Source: Closterium sp. NIES-65
Taxonomy: Eukaryota; Streptophyta; Zygnematophyceae; Desmidiales; Closteriaceae
Reading direction: 5' to 3'
NCBI GenBank assembly: GCA_948144175.1
Contig: CANXME010002014.1
Coordinates: 186,001-250,000, forward strand
Length of the DNA: 64,000 nt
Part shown: positions 9,362-21,300 of the stretch, piece after piece
Numbering within the stretch: the stretch's first letter is position 1
Layout of the letters: each line of letters begins with the position of its first letter
Program-made: the position numbers and the translations under genes
The notes under the pieces: generated by a model
What the model saw: only the letters and a program-made list of their open reading frames with translations
Told to the model about the DNA's origin: nothing
Databases searched by the model: none

Positions 9362-12300
9362 GTACGTCCCTCTACCCTCCCTGCCCTACCCCCGCCCTTC
9401 CCCACCACCCCTCCTCCATCGCTGTGCGTGTGCCACAATCCATCGCTGTGCGTGTGCCACAATCCATCGCTGTGCGTGTGCCACAATCCATCCATCTCAA
9501 TAGACCCACGTCTCCTTGTGCTTCTGGGAGCACCTGTACGTCCCTGTCTTCCCCGATTCCTATCTTTCCTTCCACGACCCACCCTGCTCCATCCCCATTC
9601 TTACACAGAAATCCTTTATTCACTTCGTTTTGACAGACTGTAACCCTGTTCTTTGTACTCCTTGCACAACCCCCTCCAATCTCCACCTTAGTTGCTTACT
9701 GTCGTTTCAAATCCCCTCCCTCTCACACTCATGACCCCCTCACCTCGCCCTCTCGTCCTGCCTCACAACATGCCTTCCCATGCCATGCATCAACGAGTCT
9801 CAGGTCATAGGCATCAACGATCCGGGGGGGGCTCGAATCCAGGAGGGCGTTGTGTCGCTGGCCGGCTATGCCAACGTCTTCCAGGTCAGTTTCACTCCAC
9901 TCAAAGTTGCTCCTGTCGCTTTCTTTGTGTATGCAGGCAATGGAGGGCATCTGATCTGACGGGCAATGGAGGGCATCTGAACTGACGGGCAATGGAGGGC
10001 ATCTGATCTGACGGGCAATGGAGGGCATCTGATCTGACGGGCAATGGAGGGCATCTGATCTGACGGGCAATGGAAGGCATCTGATCTGACGGGCAATGGA
10101 GGGCATCTGATCTGACGGGCAATGGAGGGCATCTGATCTGACGGGCAATGGAGGGCATCTGATCTGACGGGCAATGGAGGGCATCTGATCTGACGGGATC
10201 TTTGGTCTCCTTTACTCATGGAGGGTGGATGGGTGGCCCGCTGATCAGGCAGTAGACTTTACTTTAGCAACGTGCAGGGCCAGGTGATGTGGGTTGAGAG
10301 AAGCTGATAGACTCTCCTCCTTTCCCCCCTGTCTCTCTCCTCTCCTGGTTTTCCCTCCCCTGCATCCTCTCGCAGCTGAACGTGCTGGCATCGGGAGTCA
10401 TTCCGCAGCTCTCCCTCATCATAGGTCCCTGCGCAGGTGTCCAACGGCTGGGGGCCTGGGGGGCAGAACACCACTTATGTGGGCTGGGCTGGGCTGGGAT
10501 GGATGGGATGGGATGGGATGGGATGGGATGGGATGGGATGGGATGGGATGGGATGGGATGGGATGGGATGGGGAGGGAGGGGATGGGATGGGATGACATG
10601 TCATGTCATGTCATGTCATGTCATGTGCTGTGATGTAATGTGATGTGACGTGATGTGGCATGATGTGATGAGATGGAATTGGATGTTCTTCTGTACCTTG
10701 TGCTGTCTGCCCCACTGTACCTTGCCATACCTTGCCATATCTTGCCATACCTCGCTGTTCCATGTAGTCCACCCATCCGCCTTGTGTGTGTGTTCTCTCT
10801 TCCTAACCTTGGATGTCCCCCAACCATCCCTGCAGGTGGTGCTGTCTACTCGCCTGCTCTCACGGATTTTGTGGCCATGGTGAGATGCGGTGAAAAGTGG
10901 GGAGATGCGGTGAAGAGTGGTATTGTGCAATGTTCTGCCTGTCACGCGTTCCATTCAATTCAGCTGATATTGCACCTTCCCTTGGTTGCCCCTCCCGCCT
11001 GCCAATCGACCTTCAATATTTCAATCAAACTTTCTGTCCACACCCCCACACTCCCTAAAGCCATTTGACCTACCTCTCCACACTCCCTACATTTGACATG
11101 TGTTGAATGTCCTGCCCTCCCTTGTGTGCATGTGTTGCTCTACCTCTCTGCATGCCCTCCCTTGTGTGCATGTGTTGCTCTACCTCTCTGCATGCCCTCC
11201 CTTGTGTGCATGTGTTGCTCTACCTCTCTGCATGCCCTCCCTTGTGTGCATGTGTTGCTCTACCTCTCTGCATGCCCTCCCTTGTGTGCATGTGTTGCTC
11301 TACCTCTCTGCATGCCCTCCCTTGTGTGCATGTGTTGCTCTAACTCTCTGCATGCCCTCCCTTGTGTGCATGTGTTGCTCTACCTCTCTGCATGCCCTCC
11401 CTTGTGTGCATGTGTTGCTCTACCTCTCTGCATGCCCTCCCTTGTGTGCATGTGTTGCTCTACCTCTCTGCATGCCCTCCCTTGTGTGCATGTGTTGCTC
11501 TACCTCTCTTCATGCCCTCCCTTGTGTGCATGTGTTGCTCTACCTCTCTGCATGTCCTGCTCTCCCTATTCGACCGACACCCTGCTTCCCTCACTCACTC
11601 ATTTCCCACTCCCCCTTCACCGCTCGGCCCTAGGCACGGCATACACGTTCGCGGCCAAACGTGACGAGGAGAAGGACGCCCGTTGCTGCTCACTGCTCAT
11701 ACCCCCCTCCCCTCCAATGCTCCGCACACCCGTGGCACGGCACGGCGTTCATGTGTGTGACGGGGCCTGCCATGCTGAACCACGCTCTCTGCTGCTCCCT
11801 GCTCTCTTGTCTCTTATCCAATTGACCTGCCCCTGCATTCCCCCCTCCTGCATTCCCCCTCCTGCATTCCCCCCTCCTGCATTCCCCCCTCCTGCATTCC
11901 CCCCTCCTGCATTCCCCCCTCCTGCATGCCCCCCTCCTGCATTCCCCCCTCCTGCATTCTCCCCTCCTGCATGCCCCCCTCCTGCATTCCCCCCTCCTCA
12001 TTTCCCCTCCCCAGACTCGAGGCACGGCGTACATGTTTGTCACGGGGCCTGACGTGGTGAAGCAAGTCACATTCGAGGATGTCACGCGGGTATGCGTGCC
12101 ACTTGTGCATGTGCACTCGCGTTGTGGTTGTGCTGTCCATTATCACTCACACTCTCTTTTCACAGCAGGAGCTAGGGGATTTTTTTTGGGGCGTTTTTTG
12201 TGGACGTGTTGTTTTTGAATCGTAGAAAAGCAGTCGCATTGTGGTTGCGGGCGTGCATCCTCACACTCTCCCCTCCCCCACACCACAGGATGAGCTAGGA

Positions 12301-15300
12301 GGAGCGGACGTGCAGTCCAAGTCAGGGGTGGTGCACCTGGCGTATGACAACGAACTCGATGCTCTTGCAAGGTGCGCTGCTGTGTGCTGTGGGCATGGTC
12401 ATGTGGTGTGGGTGGGATGGGGGGAGGTGTGGTGTGGGTATGGTCATGTGGTGTGGGTGGGATGGGGGGAGGTGTGGTGTGGGTATGGTCATGTGGTGTG
12501 GGTGGGATGGGGGGAGGTGTGGTGTGGGTATGGTCATGTGGTGTGGGTGGGATGGGGGGAGGTGTGGTGTGGGTATGGTCATGTGGTGTGGGTGGGATGG
12601 GGGGAGGTGTGGTGTGGGTATGGTCATGTGGTGTGGGTGGGATGGGGGGAGGTGTGGTGTGGGTATGGTCATGTGGTGTGGGTGGGATGGGGGGAGGTGT
12701 GGTGTGGGTATGGTCATGTGGTGTGGGTGGGATGGGGGGAGGTGTGGTGTGGGTATGGTCATGTGGGGTGGGTGGGATGGGGGGAGGTGTGGTGTGGGTA
12801 TGGTCATGCGCCCCCGACGCCTCTCCATCACGATGACCTACAAGGGGCAGCAGGCGGGCGTAGAGTCCAAGCCAGGAGTGGAGTGGTGCTCCTCGCGTAT
12901 GACAATGAGGTGGACGGCCTTGCAGGCTGTGGTGGGGTGGGGTGGGGTGGGGTGTGGTGTGGTGGGTGAGTTACGCCGATGCTCTGATGGCGCACGCAAG
13001 TGTGTTGAGACTCCACCACTCGAGCTGTCCTTCTCTGCCCTCCCACCCTCTCCTCTCTTCTCCTTTCCTCTCCTCTCCATTCCTCTCCTCTCCTCTCCTC
13101 TCCTCTCCTCTCCTCTCCTCTCCTCTCCTCTCTCGCTCTCCCCTCTCTCTAGCACCAGGATCCGAGACCTCTTTGACTTCCTGCCGCTCTCCAATCAGCA
13201 TGCGCCACCTCTGCGCCCCAACTTCGACTCCCCGTGAGTCACTTGGAGATACATCTCATTTGACCCCCTTCTTGGAGATGCATCTCATTTGCCCCCTTCT
13301 TGGAGATGCATCTCATTTGCCCCCTTCTTGGAGATGCATCTCATTTGCCCCCCTTCTTGGAGATGCATCTCATTTGACCCCCTTCTTGGAGATGCATCTC
13401 ATTTGCCCCCCTTCTTGGAGATGCATCTCATTTGCCCCCCTTCTTGGCGATGCATCTCATTTGACCCCCTTCTTGGAGATGCATCTCATTTGACCCCCTT
13501 CTTGGAGATGCATCTCATTTGACCCCCTTCTTGGAGATGCATCTCATTTGCCCCCCTTCTTGGAGATGCATCTCATTTGCCCCCTTCTTGGAGATGCATC
13601 TCATTTGCCCCCCTTCTTGGAGATGCATCTCATTTGACCCCCTTCTTGGAGATGCATCTCATGTGACCCCCTTCTTGGAGATGCATCTCATTTGCCCCCC
13701 TTCTTGGAGATGCATCTCATTTGCCCCCTTCTTGGAGATGCATCTCATTTGCCCCCCTTCTTAGAGATGCATCTCATTTGCCCCCCTTCTTGGAGATGCA
13801 TCTCATGTGACCCCCTTCTTGGAGATGCATCTCATTTGCCCCCTTCTTGGAGATGCATCTCATTTGCCCCCTTCTTGGAGATGCATCTCATTTGCCCCCC
13901 TTCTTGGAGATGCATCTCATTTGACCCCCTTCTTGGAGATGCATCTCATTTGCCCCCCTTCTTGGAGATGCATCTCATTTGCCCCCCTTCTTGGCGATGC
14001 ATCTCATTTGACCCCCTTCTTGGAGATGCATCTCATTTGACCCCCTTCTTGGAGATGCATCTCATTTGACCCCCTTCTTGGAGATGCATCTCATTTGCCC
14101 CCCTTCTTGGAGATGCATCTCATTTGCCCCCTTCTTGGAGATGCATCTCATTTGCCCCCCTTCTTGGAGATGCATCTCATTTGACCCCCTTCTTGGAGAT
14201 GCATCTCATGTGACCCCCTTCTTGGAGATGCATCTCATTTGCCCCCCTTCTTGGAGATGCATCTCATTTGACCCCCTTCTAGGAGATGCATCTCATTTGC
14301 CCCCCTTCTTAGAGATGCATCTCATTTGCCCCCCTTCTTGGAGATGCATCTCATTTGCCCCCCTTCTTGGAGATGCATCTCATTTGCCCCCTTCTTGGAG
14401 ATGCATCTCATTTGCCCCCCTTCTTGGAGATGCATCTCATTTGCCCCCCTTCTTGGAGATGCATCTCATGTGACCCCCTTCTTGGAGATGCATCTCATTT
14501 GCCCCCCTTCTTGGAGATGCATCTCATTTGCCCCCCTTCTTGGAGATGCATCTCATTTGCCCCCCTTCTTGGAGATGCATCTCATTTGCCCCCCTTCTTG
14601 GAGATGCATCTCATTTGACCCCCTTCTTGGAGATGCATCTCATTTGACCCCCTTCTTGGAGATGCATCTCATTTGCCCCCCTTCTTGGAGATGCATCTCA
14701 TTTGACCCCCTTCTTGGAGATGCGTCTCATTTGCCCCCCTTCTTGGAGATGCATCTCATTTGCCCCCCTTCTTGGAGATGCATCTCATTTGCCCCCCTTC
14801 TTGGAGATGCATCTCATTTGACCCCCTTCTTGGAGATGCATCTCATTTGCCCCCCTTCTTGGAGATGCATCTCATTTGACCCCCTTCTTGGAGATGCATC
14901 TCATTTGACCCCCTTCTTGACGATGCATCTCATTTGACCCCCTTCTTGGAGATGCATCTCATTTGCCCCCCTTCTTGGAGATGCATCTCATTTGACCCCC
15001 TTCTTGGAGATGCATCTCGTTTGACCCCCTTCGTGGAGATGCATCTCATTTGCCCCCCTTCTTGGAGATGCATCTCATTTGACCCCCTTCTTGGCGATGC
15101 ATCTCATTTGCCCCCCTTCGTGGAGATGCATCTCATTTGACCCCCTTCTTGGAGATGCATCTCATTTGACCCCCTTCTTGGAGATGCATCTCATTTGACC
15201 CCCTTCTTGGAGATGCATCGCATTTGACCCCCTTCTTAGAGATGCATCTCATTTGACCCCCTTCTTGGAGATGCATCTCATTTGCCCCCCTTCTTGGAGA

Positions 15301-18300
15301 TGCATCTCATTTGCCCCCCTTCTTGGAGATGCATCGCATTTGACCCCCTTCTTGGAGATGCATCTCATTTGCCCCCCTTCTCGGAGATGCATCTCATTTG
15401 CCCCCCTTCTTGGAGATGCATCGCATTTGACCCCCTTCTTGGAGATGCATCTCATTTGACCCCCTTCTTGGAGATGCATCTCATTTGCCCCCCTTCTTGG
15501 AGATGCATCTCATTTGACCCCCTTCTTGGAGATGCACCTCATTTACCCCCCTTCTTGGAGATGCATCTCATTTGCCCCCCTACTTGGAGATGCATCTCAT
15601 TTGCCCCCCTTCTTGGAGATGCATCTCATTTGGCCCCCTTCTTGGAGATGCATCTCATTTGCCCCCCTTCTTGGAGATGCATCTCATTTGACCCCCTTCT
15701 TGGAGATGCATCTCATTTGACCCCCTTCTTGGCGATGCATCTCATTTGACCCCCTTCTTGGAGATGCATCTCATTTGCCCCCCTTCTTGGAGATGCATCT
15801 CATTTGACCCCCTTCTTGGAGATGCATCTCATTTGACCCGCTTCTTGGAGATGCATCTCATTTGCCCCCCTTCTTGGAGATGCATCTCATTTGACCCCCT
15901 TCTTGGCGATGCATCTCATTTGCCCCCCTTCGTGGAGATGCATCTCATTTGACCCCCTTCTTGGAGATGCATCTCATTCGCCCCCCTTCTTGGAGATGCA
16001 TCTCATTTGACCCGCTTCTTGGAGATGCATCTCATTTGCCCCCCTTCTTGGAGATGCATCTCATTTGCCCCCCTTCTTGGAGATGCATCTCATTTGACCC
16101 CCTTCTTGGAGATGCATCTCATTTGCCCCCCTTCTTGGAGATGCATCTCATTTGACCCCCTTCTTGGAGATGCATCTCATTTGACCCCCTTCTTGGCGAT
16201 GCATCTCATTTGACCCCCTTCTTGGAGATGCATCTCATTTGCCCCCCTTCTTGGAGATGCATCTCATTTGACCCCCTTCTTGGAGATGCATCTCATTTGA
16301 CCCCCTTCTTGGAGATGCATCTGATTAGCCCCCCTTCTTGGAGATGCATCTCATTTGACCCCCTTCTTGGCGATGCATCTCATTTGCCCCTCTTCGTGGA
16401 GATGCATCTCATTTGACCCCCTTCTTGGAGATGCATCTCATTTGCCCCCCTTCTTGGAGATGCATCTCATTTGACCCCCTTCTTGGAGATGCATCTCATT
16501 TGCCCCCCTTCTTGCAGATGCATCGTATTTGACCCCCTTCTTGGAGATGCATCTCATGTGACCCCCTTCTTGGAGATGCATCTCATTTGACCCCCTTCTT
16601 GGAGATGCATCTCATTTGACCCCCTTCTTGGAGATGCATCTCATTTGCCCCCCTTCTTGGAGATGCATCTCATTTGCCCCCCTTCTTGGAGATGCATCGC
16701 ATTTGACCCCCTTCTTGGAGATGCATCTCATTTGCCCCCCTTCTTGGAGATGCATCTCATTTGCCCCCCTTCTTGGAGATGCATCTCATTTGCCCCCCTT
16801 CTTGGAGATGCATCTCATTTGACCCCCTTCTTGGAGATGCATCTTATTTGACCCCCTTCTTGGAGATGCATCTCATTTGCCCCCGTTCTTGGAGATGCAT
16901 CTCATTTGACCCCCTTCTTGGAGATGCATCTCATTTGCCCCCCTTCTTGGAGATGCATCTCATTTGCCCCCCTTCTTGGAGATGCATCTCATTTGCCCCC
17001 CTTCTTGGAGATGCATCTCATTTGACCCCCTTCTTGGAGATGCATCTCATTTGCCCCCCTTCTTGGAGATGCATCTCATTTGACCCCCTTCTTGGAGATG
17101 CATCTCATTTGACCCCCTTCTTGGCGATGCATCTCATTTGACCCCCTTCTTGGAGATGCATCTCATTTGCCCCCCTTCTTGGAGATGCATCTCATTTGAC
17201 CCCCTTCTTGGAGATGCATCTCATTTGACCCCCTTCTTGGAGATGCATCTCATTTGCCCCCCTTCTTGGAGATGCATCTCATTTGACCCCCTTCTTGGAG
17301 ATGCATCTCATTTGCCCCCCTTCTTGGAGATGCATCTCATTTGACCCCCTTCTTGGAGATGCATCTCATTTGACCCCATTCTTGGCGATGCATCTCATTT
17401 GACCCCCTTCTTGGAGATGCATCTCATTTGCCCCCCTTCTTGGAGATGCATCTCATTTGACCCCCTTCTTGGAGATGCATCTCGTTTGACCCCCTTCGTG
17501 GAGATGCATCTCATTTGCCCCCCTTCTTGGAGATGCATCTCATTTGACCCCCTTCTTGGCGATGCATCTCATTTGCCCCCCTTCGTGGAGATGCATCTCA
17601 TTTGACCCCCTTCTTGGAGATGCATCTCATTTGCCCCCCTTCTTGGAGATGCATCTCATTTGACCCCCTTCTTGGAGATGCATCTCATTTGCCCCCCTTT
17701 TTGGAGATGCATCGCATTTGACCCCCTTCTTGGAGATGCATCTCATGTGACCCCCTTCTTGGAGATGCATCTCATTTGACCCCCTTCTTGGAGATGCATC
17801 TCATTTGACCCCCTTCTTGGAGATGCATCGCATTTGACCCCCTTCTTGGAGATGCATCTCATTTGACCCCCTTCTTGGAGATGCATCTCATTTGCCCCCC
17901 TTCTTGGAGATGCATCTCATTTGACCCCCTTCTTGGAGATGCATCTCGTTTGCCCCCCTTCGTGGAGATGCATCTCATTTGACCCCCTTCTTGGAGATGC
18001 ATCTCATTTGCCCCCTTTCTTGGAGATGCATCTCATTTGACCCCCTTCTTGGAGATGCATCTCATTTGCCCCCCTTCTTGGAGATGCATCTCATTTGCCC
18101 CCCTTCTTGGAGATGCATCTCATGTGACCCCCTTCTTGGAGATGCATCTCATTTGACCCCCTTCTTGGAGATGCATCTCATTTGACCCCCTTCTTGGAGA
18201 TGCATCGCATTTGACCCCCTTCTTGGAGATGCATCTCATTCGACCCCCTTCTTGGAGATGCATCTCATTTGCCCCCCTTCTTGGAGATGCATCTCATTTG

Positions 18301-21300
18301 CCCCCCTTCTTGGAGATGCATCGCATTTGACCCCCTTCTTGGAGATGCATCTCATTTGCCCCCCTTCTTGGAGATGCATCTCATTTGCCCCCCTTCTTGG
18401 AGATGCATCGCATTTGACCCCCTTCTTGGAGATGCATCTCATTTTACCCCCTTCTTGGAGTCAAACTACTCCAGCTCCACCATTCCACTCTACACTCGTC
18501 ACTCCTTTCTCCTCTCATTTCATCCCCTTATTTCATGTTTCTCACTCCATTTATGCACACCCGCGCCGTGCGCCCTTTCTCTCCCTCCTTTGAGCAACCT
18601 GTGCTGCATCCGCTCTCAGCACTGGCATCTCCTCCGCTCATGGATGCGCTGTGCCTCGTCACCCCAACAATGTGTTCCCGCACGCTTCTCCCTCCTTCCT
18701 ATTCCCCGCTTTTCCCCTCCCCCTCGCCCTCCCCCTCCCCTCCCCCTTCCCCTTCCCCTTCAACTCCACCTCCGCCTTCCCCTTCCCCTCCCTCTTCCAC
18801 TCCCCATCCTCCCATGTCTGCTCCCTCCCCACTCCCATCCCCTTGCCACCCCACCCATCCCCTCCCTCTCCACCTTTTACTCTAGCGACCTTGCTCCCCC
18901 TCTCTAGACTTTGATGTGCCTCACAACCCCAACGGAGTGCTCACTGTTCAATTAACGCACATCATTCCCCTCCCCTCCCTCTCTCTCCTCCCCTTCCTCT
19001 CTCTTTCGCCTCTCCTCCCTTTTCCTCCCCTGCTTCTCTTCGCCCCTTCTACCTTCTCGCCTCCCTCTCCTGTTCCCTACCCCCCCTCACACCACAGCAA
19101 CCGCGTCCTCCCCTCACTGGACTCTGCTCTGCTCCGCAACCCCAACACTGTTCTCCCCCTCGCCCTCCCGCTCCCCCTCCCCATGCCCCTCCCTCCCCCT
19201 TGCCCTTCCCGTTCCCCTCTCTTCCCCCAAGCCCACCACAGCAGCCCTTCCCCTCGCTGAACTTTGCTGTCCCTCGCCACCCCAACGCAGTGCTCACTCT
19301 CTAATCTTATGTCCCGCTCCCGTACTCCCCTCTCTTCGCTGGAAGTTAATATGCCCCAGGACCCTGACACAGTGCTCCTTGTCCAATTTCCGCTCTCGCC
19401 CCCTCCCAACCCCCCCTTCCTCCTCCCTCTTCCCCGCCTCCCTCGCCCCTCCTTTCGTCCACACCACAGCAACCCAACCGCAACCGCCCCCTCTGCAACT
19501 CGCTCTCTCTTGTGACCCCAACACCTAGAATCCCCTCTTCTGGCCCTCTCTCCCTCTCTCACGCCCTCTCCCACTCCCTCTCCCCTTTCTTGCATTCTCC
19601 ACCCACGCGACAGCAACCGTGTGTCGCCGTCGCTGGACTTTGCTGTGCCGCGGGACCCCAACACGGCATACGACATGGTGGAGATCATCGAGCAGGTGGG
19701 GTGGGGTGGTGTGGGGTGGGATGGGGTGGGATGGGGTGGGATGGGTTGGGGTGGGGTGGGGTGGGGGGGAGGGGGTTTGGGGTGGGGTGGGGTGGGGTGG
19801 GGTCTGGTTGTTGCATCTATACTTGTTGTGATTGTAGGAAAGGACCCCAGCACGGCATACGACACGGTGAAGGAGATCGTTGAGCAGGTGGGGTGGGGGG
19901 ACCCATGTGCCATGGATGTGAGTGAAGCACATGTGAAGCACATGTGAAGCATATGGCATGGTAGGAGGGGAAGAGAGACCCACCACGGCATACCACATGG
20001 TTGAGATCATCAAGCAGGTGTGGCTCTTGTACTGAGCCGTACCTATGGGCTATAGCTGTAGTGAGCCGTACCTATGGGCTATAGCTGTAGTGAGCCGTAC
20101 CTATGGGCTATAGCTGTAGTGAGCCGTACCTATGGGCTATAGCTGTAGTGAGCCGTACCTATGGGCTATAGCTGTAGTGAGCCGTACCTATGGGCTATAG
20201 CTGTAGTGAGCCGTACCTATGGGCTATAGCTGTAGTGAGCCGTACCTATGGGCTATAGCTGTACTGAGCCGTACCTATGGGCTATAGCTGTAGTGAGCCG
20301 TACCTATGGGCTATAGCTGTAGTGAGCCGTACCTATGGGCTATAGCTGTAGTGAGCCGTACCTATGGGCTATAGCTGTAGTGAGCCGTACCTATGGGCTA
20401 TAGCTGTAGTGAGCCGTACCTATGGGCTATAGCTGTAGTGAGCCGTACCTATGGGCTATAGCTGTAGTGAGCCGTACCTATGGGCTATAGCTGTAGTGAG
20501 CCGTACCTATGGGCTATAGCTGTAGTGAGCCGTACCTATGGGCTATAGCTGTAGTGAGCCGTACCTATGGGCTATAGCTGTAGTGAGCCGTACCTATGGG
20601 CTATAGCTGTAGTGAGCCGTACCTATGGGCTATAGCTGTAGTGAGCCGTACCTATGGGCTATAGCTGTAGTGAGCCGTACCTATGGGCTATAGCTGTACT
20701 GAGCCGTACCTATGGGCTATAGCTGTACTGAGCCGTACCTATGGGCTATAGCTGTAGTGAGCCGTACCTATGGGCTATAGCTGTAGTGAGCCGTACCTAT
20801 GGGCTATAGCTGTACTGAGCCGTACCTATGGGCTATAGCTGTAGTGAGCCGTACCTATGGGCTATAGCTGTAGTGAGCCGTACCTATGGGCTATAGCTGT
20901 AGTGAGCCGTACCTATGGGCTATAGCTGTACTGAGCCGTACCTATGGGCTATAGCTGTAGTGAGCCGTACATATGGGCTATAGCTGTAGCGAGCTGGGCT
21001 ATAGCTGTAGTGAGCCGTACATATGGGCTATAGCTGTAGCGAGCTGGGCTATAGCTGTAGTGAGCCGTACATATGGGCTATTGCTGTAGCGAGCTGGGCT
21101 ATAGCTGTAGTGAGCCGTACATATGGGCTATAGCTGTAGCGAGCTGGGCTATAGCTGTAGTGAGCCGTATCTATGGGCTATAGCTATAGCGAGCTGGGCT
21201 ATAGCTGTAGTGAGCTGTACATATGGGCTATAGCTGTAGTGAGCCGTACATATGGGCTATAGCTGTAGCGAGCTGGGCTATAGCTGTAGCGAGCTGGGCT

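Noticed and set aside
11093-12052. 319-codon Cys-rich frame
   Set aside because: Reads through the 40-bp and 15-bp arrays and then through exon E out of its family frame.
13241-18460. Many overlapping + strand open frames with [16 protein letters not shown]-like repeats
   Set aside because: They follow from a 29-bp unit lacking stops in most registers; the array lies between PCCB exons G and H and starts at a splice donor, so a repetitive protein is unlikely.
13241-18460. CRISPR array
   Set aside because: The repeats are directly contiguous with no unique spacers, and the genome is eukaryotic.
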